A DNA stretch of 64,000 nt, from the NCBI GenBank assembly GCA_963930775.1, contig OZ005698.1:6950501-7014500 (forward strand). The letters are read 5' to 3'. The notes below the pieces were generated by a model. That model did no database searches. It saw only the letters and a program-made list of their open reading frames with translations, and was not told the origin of the DNA. The position numbers were made by a program, and so were the translations under genes. The stretch comes from Cliona cf. orientalis. Lineage: Eukaryota > Porifera > Demospongiae > Clionaida > Clionaidae. Of this stretch, positions 33,901-53,829 are shown piece by piece. Positions within the stretch are counted from its first letter, which is position 1; each line of letters starts with the position of its first letter.

Positions 33901-36900
33901 CCCATATGCATGTACAGTACATGTACATGTACATGTACACACACGTATGAGGTGCCATACATATGGCAAGATGGTCAATGAACGCTACACATGCACAGAG
34001 GAAGTTGAAAGCAACCAAGTGCTGGCTCTATTGAGGCGCTACCTAGCCTAATTACTAAGGGTTGGTGCAAGTGAGCGGATCAACTGGCACAATAATCTGT
34101 TGGTGTCATGTGCTCTGTAGGTGTACACTGATGGCTGAACTTTGTACCTTCAAGAGGAAATCAAATTTAATACGGAAATTGTACTAATGTTGCTCTATTT
34201 AAACAAGGAAATTGTGAATGCCTTACATACCAAAGTCACCCTCCTTAGGTTATGCCTCAACTGCTGCAAACACGCACATATGTACATGCATATGTATTAT
34301 AGGTAGGGCTAGGCTATAGCCTGACAAAGATGAGAAATTATGCTGACAAGTATACAATACCTCAAGAGGGAGGTTAATTTTAGGAATTCAGCTATCAGCT
34401 GACGAGTATAATGCACTCGTAACACTACAGGAAACCCTTGTACCCAAGCTAAATTGGACACTAGAAAATAAAGGCCACCTAGGAAATACACGTAGCCAAT
34501 AAACTCCACTGTCAACCATACAAATTATATTATTTAAGATTTGCTGACCGATATACTACATGCATGTACACGTACACGTACATGGAAACTCTACACTGTA
34601 TATATTTGGGTAGGAGGGAGGTAATATTGACATGTCTATTAAGAGAGGATACACTTGGAAATCAATCTGGCTTGGCTAATTGATAAGTATACTACCAAAA
34701 AATTTCAACAGAAACCTGTGCCGAGCAATACATGGGAAACCCTTTATTATATTCAATTAGTAGATTGTAAACATAATGCAGGATGTAGATTAAATATTGT
34801 CAGGGCTCTCCGCCCATTCAAGGGCCCACTGGGTAGCTCAGAAAGATTTGCTGACAAGTATATGCATGTATGTACATGATGTGCATTATGTAGTACACGA
34901 AGAGATTTAAGTACAACCATAGTACTATGAAGCAGGCTAGAGATTGATATTACTCACAATGGGAACGCTCATTACGTATGGAATACTCTTCTTTGTGGGA
35001 GTAATTTAAAGTGACATAGACTGGCGGCTATGGTCAGCGCACTATAGCCAACCTTTATAACAATATACATGTAGCTAAATATTAGAATGGTCTGAGAAAA
35101 GGAGGGAGGGCCAGTATAAGCTTACGCAAATAGTGCAACACTAATCATATTATTAAGGCCACAGGTATTCCACAATAATATGCCCACCACCAAAGAAGGT
35201 GGTGGGGTGACTATAGATTGCATTAGTGGAGTGACTGTGGGATCACCACATACGGAATTGCATGCAGCTGAGGAGGGAGCCGGAGAGGAGGGAGGGGAGT
35301 AATTAAATCATGGACTTATTGGATGGTCCTATTGGAGCTGATTTAGGCTCACAGTGGACACACAAAGAGATTAATGTTGTCATAAGCCACCACCAACACC
35401 TGGGCAGCAGATGTAAGTTTGTAGCTAGGATATAATATTATTATATGGAACGGTTGACGTACATGACATTGCACATGTGTAAGTGGTGCCGTGGTGGGTA
35501 TGGGCAGATGCCACCGCGCCAAGAAAAACAGGCGTTTCAGAAACCAAAGCTTGAGAAATATGCGTAGTGTGGTCACCTTAGACAAAGTATTTAGACAAAA
35601 CTTGAGACATAAGAGACATGCATCGAGGGCTCAGAAAGCTACGGCAGTTCGCCTTCTAGGGAGTTTGTCATAATTATGAATGAAAAGGCTACAAGGTTTT
35701 GTAAACTACGGGAATTCCACAAACATTGATTTCCCCTAGCTAAAGCTGTGTAACATAAAAAAAATGGGAGTGACCTGGGGACAAGGCTAGGTGCGATATA
35801 CTCACCAATACATAATCATCGAGGTTGGTAGAGAGACAGTAGACTGATACTTTACGATCTGCCAGAGGACTGATGACGCTTGCTGCTATCTTGCTGATGC
35901 CAGAGAGAGAGCCAAGGGCACCAACCTCCACAACCAGGGGACGCCACTTCGTGTCGGCTATCTCAATTTTACACTCCACTCTGTCAATTGGTTTGAGGCC
36001 TGAGAGTGTGAGATGAAGAGAGAGAGAGAGAGAGAGAGAGAGCGTGAGGGAGAGAGGGAGGGAGAGAGAAGGGGAGAGAGAGGTCATTATGTTTGATTTT
36101 AGTGCATAGTATTGGCATAGGTTAGGTGCGATACAACACATTTGTGATTCCCAGAGGCATTTCCATGGCAACTTCACACCACTAGACACTATCCCAGCAG
36201 GGATGAGGTGATAGCAGAGTTGCCATGTGGTAGGAAATAAACAATAGGCGAAAATGAGTGTAAAAGATGTTCAGATAGGTAGGGAGCAACTGTTATTAGC
36301 TAACACTATGGCACACAGAGGAAGCTCACAAGTTACTCAAGCTAATGTAATCACATTCCTCCAACCACCCTCCAAAAACACAAGTAGTTATCTCCTTAAG
36401 GACGTATCAGCCCTGCTTGGTTGTTAATGGGGGGGGGGGGGGGGGGGGGTCGGATCTGGAGTGCACCATTGGATGGACTGATATCCAGCTATCTGGCTTC
36501 AGTCCAAACCTGCAACCATCATAATGAATGAGGCTTCACCTGTTGTACAATTTAGGTATAGGTATGTGATATTAAATCTTGGGCTTCAGTATGGTGAACT
36601 TTTAGCCCCATCACCTGAGATTAATTGCTGGACCACCAGGGATGGTGTGGCAGCTGAGTATTGTTTTTGTGTTGGCTTCTGGTCTGGCTGGATTAGGGGC
36701 TAGTTTGCAAACACAATGGGTAGGCACTAATGGCACTCTGCCATGTCTCTGGTAGGTAGGTACATATGTGCACCCCAGCAAACAAACAAAATCCATAGCT
36801 ACAGCTACAATGTCCAATATGTTGAAAGCAAATTGGTTTTAAACAGTTAGGTCAATGGTTGGACTATCTATACAGTGTATGTAAAATTATGGAGTGTGAT

Positions 36901-38165
36901 GTCGAATATTACCGTATAGCAGGAAACTTTCAAGGGAGAAAACTTTCACGAATTTCGCGATTTTTCAGCCATCTGCGAAAGTTTTCTCCATGAAATTCTA
37001 AGCATGCCACACCCATTATGTGACCAGTTTTGAGCATTCCGCGAAAGTTTTCTCCGCGAAATGCTCTTTTCCTGCTGATCCGCGAAAGTTTTCTCTCTCG
37101 AAAACAGGTATGTTGAAAGGAAATTAAGTTGTGGACTAGTTTGCTTTGCAAGACTTCTATACTAACCGTTAACGTAGCTATACTTGCTTATGTATGCAAT
37201 GCTCTTGTAACGCTGGAGTACCCTAGCTTACTGCTTTGACATTGCTACAAATTATTGTACTTACACTACCATTCCCTCAGATTATTACATAGATCCTATA
37301 GTTGTGACCTCATTGTGACATCAATGGCAACTGTAAACATAGACTCAATTTTTGCAGGACTAGCTCTTTAATTATACTGTGCAAAGGTTCCCCTTTTTCT
37401 TACGTCACTCCAAGCAATCGTCCTTCACCTGATGACGACATGGCAGTATTTGGGCAACTGACAGTCCCCCCTTTGTCTATATACAATATGTACAATCATG
37501 TATATCCCTTGAACCAGTGTTTCATAGAGAGGGTGGGGCTCCCAATACTACTTTACCATCTCAATGGCACCAGATCCTAGCTTTTTATCACATGTACACC
37601 GTTAGGCCATAGTAATAAAATTACCGGTTTCTCAGACCCGCCCGCTTCCTCTTTTTGACTTTCAGCTCACTTTTTTATTTTTAGGTCAAAGGTCAAGCTG
37701 ATCACGTGACGTACCTTTCACCTCGTGTGTGAGTGCAAGAAGTAGCTAATAATTGCTAGCTGCTAGTCCAGTTGTTAGCTAGCTACGATGTTTGTACCGG
37801 TGACAGACTAAAGGAGTGTCTGTAAGCTTCCAGAGACAGTAATTTTGATTGATATTCACAGTGTGGTAAGGCTATGATAGGATCATGAACCTTTTTGTGC
37901 ATGCAGTTGATGAAATTCATTGATCCTTTGGCACAAAAAAATAAAAAAAATCGTCGCCCTCCCGCATGCTGTGAAAGCTTCTATGTGTCTGAGAAACCAG
38001 TTATTTTATTACCATGGCCTTATGGGATTTACCACCAGGGATTCACACCACGATGTAATGTTATTAATAATAAAAGTGGCTTACTCTTGAGTAGCTCCTT
38101 GTCCACAATGAAGGAGTAGTCAGTGGCTGTTTCCGTGAAGCTGAAGAAGTGATTTCTGGATGAGT

Positions 38166-38212
<47 letters not shown>

Positions 38213-39605
38213 TTAATAAAATGAGTCTCTCAAGGGAATAATTGTGACCTGCTATGAGAAAAGGGACCGTTCGCAGTAGTAGACTGAGTATGAAACACGA
38301 CTAATTTTATCATGACAATGACCAACTTGCTTTCTACAAATGTAGTATAGTAAATATACTTGTATCAGGGTATTGACACCAACATACAGCGGATACAGCT
38401 TATTATTATTCCCTACACACTATTACGAGCTACATACATACATACGACAAACATGAATTCCAAATGGTCCCTTTTCTCAGAGCTGGTCACAATTTAATAA
38501 CCAGGGTAGGAACTATGTAATACAATTAATGTCACAAATTAGCATTAAGGTAATGCAGTCTAATGCATGAATCCCAGGAACTCCAGTAGGACTGAACTGA
38601 TTCTTGACAGTGGCCTTATTATTCTGTTTTATCAGTGGATTTGATCAATCATTTCTCGGTGGATTTACAATTCAGTGCTATATTGTTCGAACTTCTCAAT
38701 TCAGGCTAAGTGTTGATTTCTCAACAGGCATACAATCAATGCACTAGCTACGACTGAATTGCTTTCCCAAGAGCCTTAAACAATGAATACACTTAGTACA
38801 TGTACATGACTGATGAATACCACACCAGCTGCTAAAATGGTACACATGCTTAGCTACCCTCGTCCCAAGGCACCTACTCCTATAATACATGTAGTTCTTT
38901 CTGTGTACATCTGGTGCACAAAGGATATGCAGATGCATAAGGTGTCATGGAATTGGGGGGGGGGGGGGGGGGGGGGGGGGCCTCAAATCACAGCTTCCTG
39001 ATGAGCGAGCGTGCATACACACACACTGCATGGGTATAAACGTGTAAATAAAGCAGCCTTATGCAACTTTCATTATTACACAAACACATACACACTGTAG
39101 AAAAAGCAAGTACATGTAGCCCCAGCTACGCTTTCATTACCAATGAGCCATGGAATTTCAACAACATCGAGTTTTGAGTGAAACGGCACAACATACATAG
39201 GAGGGGATCTACAAATGCACAGTCAGAATCATCCACACAAATTACTTCATAATCTTCCTCCATTAAGCAATTATTTATGCAAATCAAGCAGTCACACTGT
39301 ACTCCAAGCTTTCTGACGCAACATCCAGCGCGTGCATTTTTGTGGGTAGATGCATCCCTCCATCCACCCAGCCATATTATGATCACCATGTGCACACAAA
39401 CAACCATTAGACTACACAGACACATGCAGCATAGGGTGCTTGAGTAGACAAAGGGAGCACATTGTGTCATGGATATCCACTACTGTAACAATGGCTGTGC
39501 TAGTTTGGTGGTACAGAATTATTTAGCCTCGAACCAAGCCTGGATTTGAGGCTTATACAAGACTACGGCATAGGTTATAACACATGCACATGCACACAAA
39601 TTATG

Positions 39606-39643
<38 letters not shown>

Positions 39644-40102
39644 TGATTATGAATTCATTTCATAATTCTACATATTTGCACCACAGCCCTTCATGGATGT
39701 TGCATCATACATCATAATTCATAGGCGCTAGGCATTTGTGACAAAAATTGGATCCATGTATTAAAAACTGTATACATAATTGAATACTTTCACCTACCTT
39801 CTGCTTTCGCTGCTAGCGAACAATCTGAGGAGCAGCTGTAAGAGAGAGTGAGTCGACGATGCCAGCGATTCTTTCTGCAGGCTCACCACGTAGAGCTCGT
39901 AGGGTAGCAGGTGTATCGTGGCCTCCATGTCCGATCTCGATCCACCACGCGCAGTTGACGAATCGTTCGTAGAACCAGTAGCAGTAGCAGTAGCAGAGGC
40001 TTGGTGTACGGTCATAAGTAGCGGACTGGCTGTAGCGCTAGTTGAGGAGCGACCAGGTCGTCTGTGTTCTATTGAAGACCGCCGTCTCGGTAATGATTCC
40101 AT
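30991..40102 (-). CDS. CASTOR1: CASTOR / GATS-like cytosolic arginine sensor for mTORC1
   Basis: CASTOR proteins are ACT-domain arginine sensors that bind and restrain GATOR2 until arginine is present. Nine exons: 40102-39798, 38155-38085, 35999-35806, 33622-33443, 33014-32935, 32697-32614, 32552-32476, 31632-31538, 31218-30991 (TAA), in phase, giving 437 aa. Matches to the family: NHFFSFTETATDYSFIVD, ISKIAASVISPLADRKVSV, TWRMIRIGEGPLGFDECG and STYYICTFYTDHTL. The human arginine-pocket residues S111-V112, E277, G279, F301 and D304 (numbers from memory) have counterparts here: S166-V167, E332, G334, F356 and D359, and the E-to-D spacing is identical. The first 55 or so residues (Ser/Arg-rich) extend beyond vertebrate CASTOR. 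The C-terminal 60 residues are also extra. Same strand as, and about 370 bp downstream of, the phosphatase gene. Confidence 0.9.
31633..32475 (-). other. CASTOR intron 7, nothing recognised
   Basis: No coding sequence or clear repeat family apart from two weakly similar segments around 31727-31860 and 31877-31990 that share a CTTCAGGTGTATAT...GGAAGCT(T/C)CCTGTAATCACA pattern. Confidence 0.5.
33623..35805 (-). other. CASTOR intron 3, nothing recognised
   Basis: AT-rich intron with an ACATGTAC cluster at 33910-33942, a short GT run at the exon 4 acceptor side, and a terminal fragment of the TAGCC foldback family at 35766-35791 (GGGAGTGACCTGGGGACAAG). Confidence 0.55.
36002..38084 (-). other. 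CASTOR intron 2, repeats only
   Basis: Holds an (AG)n tract at 36016-36045 (CT on the coding strand, against the exon 3 acceptor), a 21-base G run at 36429-36449, and the element at 36910-37110. No gene seen. Confidence 0.6.
36910..37110. mobile_element. MITE-like element with repeated GCGAAAGTTTTCTC
   Basis: Begins TACCGTATAGCAGGAAA. It carries GCGAAAGTTTTCTCC three times (about 36975, 37038 and 37081) and the inverse GAGAAAACTTTC near its left end. Its terminus resembles the TACCGTA families at 14566 and 49742. Confidence 0.65.
38156..39797 (-). other. CASTOR intron 1, homopolymer runs
   Basis: Contains G runs at 38182-38206 (25 bases) and 38955-38980 (26 bases), and a CA run at 39612-39641. 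No gene seen. Confidence 0.6.
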
Positions 40103-40473
40103 TTATAGGGGGTCAAGAATTCCAGAGATTAGTCTAAATATTTTTTTAGTAGCTTGAACTGGCGACCTTGAGTCCGAGGGTGCGTGATCAACAAACTTTT
40201 GGCTAAATTTAGCAAGTTCACAGTACGCGATTACTGGTTGTTCTTTCTTTCTTATATTCAGTAGGCGTGTCCGGCTAGGCTGGAGGTGCTAGGTGAATTT
40301 GGCGCCATAATTGCTAATCGCGGGCAAATTACTTCCGTCCGCGCAGTACCCGCGCATCCTTCCATGCAGCCTCGCCCAGTGTAGCAGTACCGGTATACAG
40401 TGGCCCCAAACAATTTGCTTGCACACACACTATTCAATTATGATCACACATCGTAATATGAAAAAATATATTC
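40103..40473 (-). promoter_or_regulatory. Compact intergenic region with CASTOR promoter candidates
   Basis: 370 bp between the phosphatase stop and the CASTOR ATG. A GC-rich stretch at 40255-40390 contains TTTGGCGCC (40298-40306, E2F-like) and an ETS-like ACTTCCG (about 40331). Motif matches only; no direct evidence for use. Confidence 0.35.
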
Positions 40474-42201
40474 TCAATCAAGAGTTTCTAGGAAAATATC
40501 TTTGAGTTTCTGCTGTTCCTCCAAGGTGAACCCGGCAGACACTAGGTAGTCGGCAATGCTGCCATACCTGCAGTGATAAAAGCAAAATTAATTAATACAG
40601 CAGATTGCTATGATAAAGATACAGGGCAATCTCCACACATGTATAATAATAATATACACAGGCCTCATTCACGGGCCCTGCATGTATTCAGTACTCCACC
40701 TACAACAACATAATCAAGGATTTAAGAAAGTGCAGCATTACGGTGTAGTTATATATTTATACCGCTGCACACTGAAACTTTCAGGTGCCAGGCTATATAG
40801 GGGAAGCAGAAATTATTACTAGTGTGATGATGGTCAGTCAGCTATGATGATGTAGTTTGTTTAATCAGGAAGCGAGAAGGCATATCCAGGACGTAATGAA
40901 TGCACGGGATGTTTACATCATTATTGGGATTCAAACTCTCTAAAGTATCTACCTTCCTCTCTTGCTACCAGTTAATCCCCCCCCCCCATATATACTAAAA
41001 TCAAATATCGCTGATGATATGTATGCTTTTAATGGCTAACATGTACAATATGACTGCTAGATCCTAAACATTCACACAAAAAATGTGGATACATTCATGC
41101 AACAAACTCGGAACTAAATTTAACCTCCTGTACTTCTGCTGGGCACTAAATATGACTACAATTAGACCCATATCTTAATCTATTCATATTATTTGGAGAG
41201 GGGTAAACATACCTCTGGCTATGTATGTCGCCAATGGAATTATGATGTACCTGTCTGAACTTTTACCAAGAGCTATTCACAGGGGTAGGATTCATTCAAG
41301 AAATCTGATTTTGGCTAATCAAAGGATAAGACCTAGGACACCACAATTTCATTATTTGGAGGCCTGGAGCACAAAGGGTCCTTGGGCCTTGGTTAGGTAG
41401 CAGCTGAAATACCATACTATGCACACGATTGGCATAAGAGTGTACATCAACTAACTATCAGATTAACAGAGGAAGAAATATTCATTAAATCCCTATCTTT
41501 GTGCATCACGTCATAAATGCAATGCACCAAGTGCTTGCACAATATTACTGTGAATAAAGGTTTTCACATCCTGGCTGGAAGAAATGATACACTTGAAAAT
41601 TCAAAAAGCGCATTCAGCTTCCACCCATAGCCTAGGAAGTTCCTAGTCTATTAAGGCATTTCAATTCCACATACATGTACACCTGTTGCATAGTGAACGA
41701 GATCATCGTTTGAGAAGTATCTCTGAAATGATATCCATGCACCACTCAATCAGGAAATCTGAAGCTGTCCCCAACAGTAACGCACAAGGCAGCAGCAGGC
41801 AGCATAGGATGCTACTGTACCTTTGGACAACATCATTGCCTTTGGGAAACCTAGTTCTGCTTGTCAACACGAATGTCATCAAATTAAGCTCCACATTTCA
41901 ACTACATCAAAATAGATAGATCTGCTAACCAGTTATTTTGGGGGGGGGGGGATAAAATCAAGTTTACACACACACACTCACACTCATAATATAGTGTAAT
42001 AATAATAATATACACACACTAGCAAAACGATAGATACTGACCTTTTCTTGATTTCTTTGAGCACCTCCATCATGGTCTCTGCATCAGCTCTGGCAAACTC
42101 CTTCCTGAAGCCAAAGCGACCAACAGTCTCCCGGTAGAGACGCTCACGAATGGGAGCCAAACCAGCCTGGATATAAAATGGAGAGAGGAGAGGTATCGTT
42201 A

Positions 42202-42296
<95 letters not shown>

Positions 42297-44488
42297 CTCT
42301 CTCAACCATAAATTATAATTAATTATTAGTTCTATCCACACAATGTAAGCATTTACCTTGCATCCCAGTGGGAGTGCCCACAGAATACAAACAAAAAATG
42401 AGAATTCTACAAATGAGGTCATGGGAGGTCAAGCTGAAATGGCACCACATCTAAATCACATTCCCCAAAGAGGTCACAAGGGGCCAAGGATTTGGGAATA
42501 ATAGCATCAATTACTCCAGTTTTCCCCCAAATCACCCCACACTGGAACTATCTACAAAATTACTAATATGCAAATCAGTACATTCTACTCTTACACTCCA
42601 CTGACCCCATACCTATACACACACCATCCCACACTTGGGGTACAAATTCCCCATAGTAATATTATCATGTTAACAACACTATACTATACTGAATATAATC
42701 GAGTATAATGTGTACATTCACGAGATTCCCATCGCTTTATGCTTCACTTCAGTACACTGCTCCACTAACTCTTGTACATGGCAGTGTCTGAGTACAGGTA
42801 CATGTACATGTGCACCTGTGCATTCATCGTGCATGTACTTCACTTGCTATATAAATCTAAGTCTTCAAGTACGTGACTGGGGTTAACTACATGTAAGCAC
42901 CTACTCACTTCTCTGATTGGGCATAATCTTAGCTGTAACAACATTCTACAAGCATATTAATTAATGATTCCCTTGGGTGTGGTCACATAGCAAATGAGCT
43001 CACAGCACAAGACTACACCCAACCAGAGGTGAGCGGGTGGGGTTACTAGGAGGATGGGGTGCCCTAGCCTGTGGTTTCCCATCCCCTAGCTCAGCTTTCT
43101 CTCTTACAGCTATGCTGAGCCTCCATTTTACTTCCCCACCCACTCACCTCTTATTTTAGCCATGCATAGTCTTGACACAAGTTGAGCTACATGTACAATG
43201 TAAGAGCTCCTTTAACTATGTCATGGCAACACCTCTGACTACAATAATCATTGGGCATCACTTTGAGCAAGACTACATACATTAGCTTGCCTTGAGTGAT
43301 GAGAGCTCGTGAACTATCATGTATGTACATATATAACCACCCGTGCGCTCACCTCTGATTGGGCGTAGTCCTGAGCTACTAGCTCATCCTCCACGCCCAG
43401 GCAACCGAGAATGACTGCTATCATCACACCAGTTCGATCCTTCCCGTGAGCACAGTGAATCAGCACGGGCGTGTTGTCATCGCTGATCAGTAACCTCAGT
43501 ATATCGGCCACTGCCGGCTTTGTATACTCTAGTATATCGACGTACTGCTTGGACAGGGTCTGATGGTTGACGACAAGGTAGTTGAATAAGCGAACGAAGA
43601 GATGGCACCCAAAGAGCCAATCGGTAAGGACAAGAATGAGAGAGATGAAACGAATGAATATATTCACTTGCTTAAAGACGTAGAATATCAAGTCCATGGA
43701 CATCATGTTGACAAGGTACCTACGCCCTCGTAATGATGATGTCGTCCCCCCTCCAACTCCATCTGTTGATTCGGTCTCAGTGCTAGGCTTGGCCTCGTTA
43801 GCTTGCTTAATATCAGGGGCACCCCTGCCACCATTTCTCTTCTTAGCACCCCCACCCCATCGTAGGGAAGGCTTCCACTCGTGTACTTTGCCCTTCTTTA
43901 AAATGCAAGGCTTGTAGTTATCGTCCAGTAGTTTGTCACCTTCTGCCCTCTCGTACTCCGATTTTCTTCTCAAATCGATGATTGACTTAATTCCGAAACC
44001 CTGAAATGTCTCTTTCTCCTTTTCGGTGAGGAAGTCTGTCCTTGATGACCGATAAAGAAGGCCATCTTTGACCCTTCGACCATCCTTTGTCAGCAGACCC
44101 TTCCCACCAGCTTGACGAAAGTTAGGGAGGTTCTTGAAGACACATTCAACATCCATGGATGGCTGAGCAGTCTGTGACACAAAAAGAACAAAGAGAGATA
44201 GGATTACAATTGAACTTTCTTGTTTACCATACCATGAATATGAATAAGCCACGACTAGACTACGTCAGCAGCATAAACTATAAGGGTTGCTGCAACGTTC
44301 TAAATAATGCGCACCTCGTTATGAAGCTCCGCTAGAATCTCTCGCAGGGCAAGCTTCTCCAGTTTCCCGTCCAGCCATGTAGCTACCCAGGGAATCGATC
44401 CCAACACCAGTGTGATAACGACTAGCGTGGCGAAGCCGCTGTTCCAATAGCCCCACAGACTCAGAATTGAATCCAGAAAAAATTCCAT
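40474..44488 (-). CDS. Membrane-anchored tyrosine phosphatase (HCxxGKDRTG type)
   Basis: Four exons: 44488-44315, 44171-43353, 42166-42042, 40567-40474 (TGA), in phase, giving 403 aa. The first exon encodes one membrane span (GFATLVVITLVLGSIPWVA). The second starts the catalytic domain (NLPNFRQAGG, DGLLYRSSRTDFLT, SIIDLRRKSEYE) and carries the P-loop HCAHGKDRTG, with Cys about 298 and Arg about 304 in C-x5-R spacing. This resembles the Tyr_phosphatase3/IphP-like group, some of which act on phosphoinositides. Between the two halves is a long insert with a basic Gly-rich part and a hydrophobic stretch (43690-43550) that could contact membrane. Later exons add the helical tail (RERLYRETVGRFGF ... 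LEEQQKLKDIF). Substrate unknown. The ATG lies 123 bp from RAD1's, in divergent orientation. Confidence 0.82.
40568..42041 (-). other. Phosphatase intron 3, nothing recognised
   Basis: AT-rich, with short C and G runs (about 40977-40987 and 41939-41950). No coding signal. Confidence 0.55.
42195..42302. repeat. Compound (GTCT)n-(CT)n microsatellite
   Basis: CTGT units followed by about 25 CT units in intron 2 of the phosphatase gene, about 30 bases upstream of exon 3 on the coding strand. Confidence 0.95.
42303..43352 (-). other. Phosphatase intron 2, nothing recognised
   Basis: No ORF or repeat family beyond ACATGTAC palindromes at about 42797-42810 and 43190. Confidence 0.5.
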
Positions 44489-44611
44489 GTGTGTGATCTT
44501 CGTGAGGTCGCAAAGGTGACCTCTGGGAACCACCAGCTGATTACTGATTTTCACTCTAAATAGTGCGCAACAACAGCTTCAAAGCAGAAGGCGGGTAAAT
44601 TGATTTTCAGC
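44489..44611. promoter_or_regulatory. Bidirectional promoter, phosphatase / RAD1
   Basis: Only 123 bp separate two divergent start codons, so a shared promoter is likely. It contains AGGTCGCAAAGGTGACCT, an imperfect palindrome of nuclear-receptor half-site type, and GGCGGGTAA near the RAD1 ATG, which resembles an E2F site. Site identities are inferred from sequence only. Confidence 0.5.
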
Positions 44612-53545
<8,934 letters not shown>

Positions 53546-53742
53546 TAATGCTATTGAACGACTAACACTGTTATTATTATTATTATGGCATAATAATTAT
53601 TATTTATGATTAAAAATTAAAGTAAGCTTACGTCTTCAGTACATTAATTTTTGTGCTTCATTAATAATTTAGTGTTCATCGTTGTATGAGCTGCAGTCCA
53701 AAAGTACTTATTGCTTGCTTAACGTTCACCAGAATCAAAGAG

Positions 53743-53775
53743 GGCGTGGCTTGTAATTGGACGGGGGCGTGGCTG
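53743..53775. promoter_or_regulatory. Promoter box cluster of the STAND gene
   Basis: Two copies of GGGCGTGGCT (53743-53752 and 53766-53775) flank ATTGG (53757-53761, an inverted CCAAT box), 55-87 bp before the proposed ATG. The arrangement suggests a core promoter; no direct evidence. Confidence 0.4.
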
Positions 53776-53829
53776 AGCATATCATGATGATGAGTCAGCA
53801 AGTAGAAAATTAAGCTAAAGCTAGTGATT

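Noticed and set aside
35491..35673. Basic 60-codon frame in CASTOR intron 3
   Set aside because: No conserved motif, no plausible splice context, opposite strand to the host gene.
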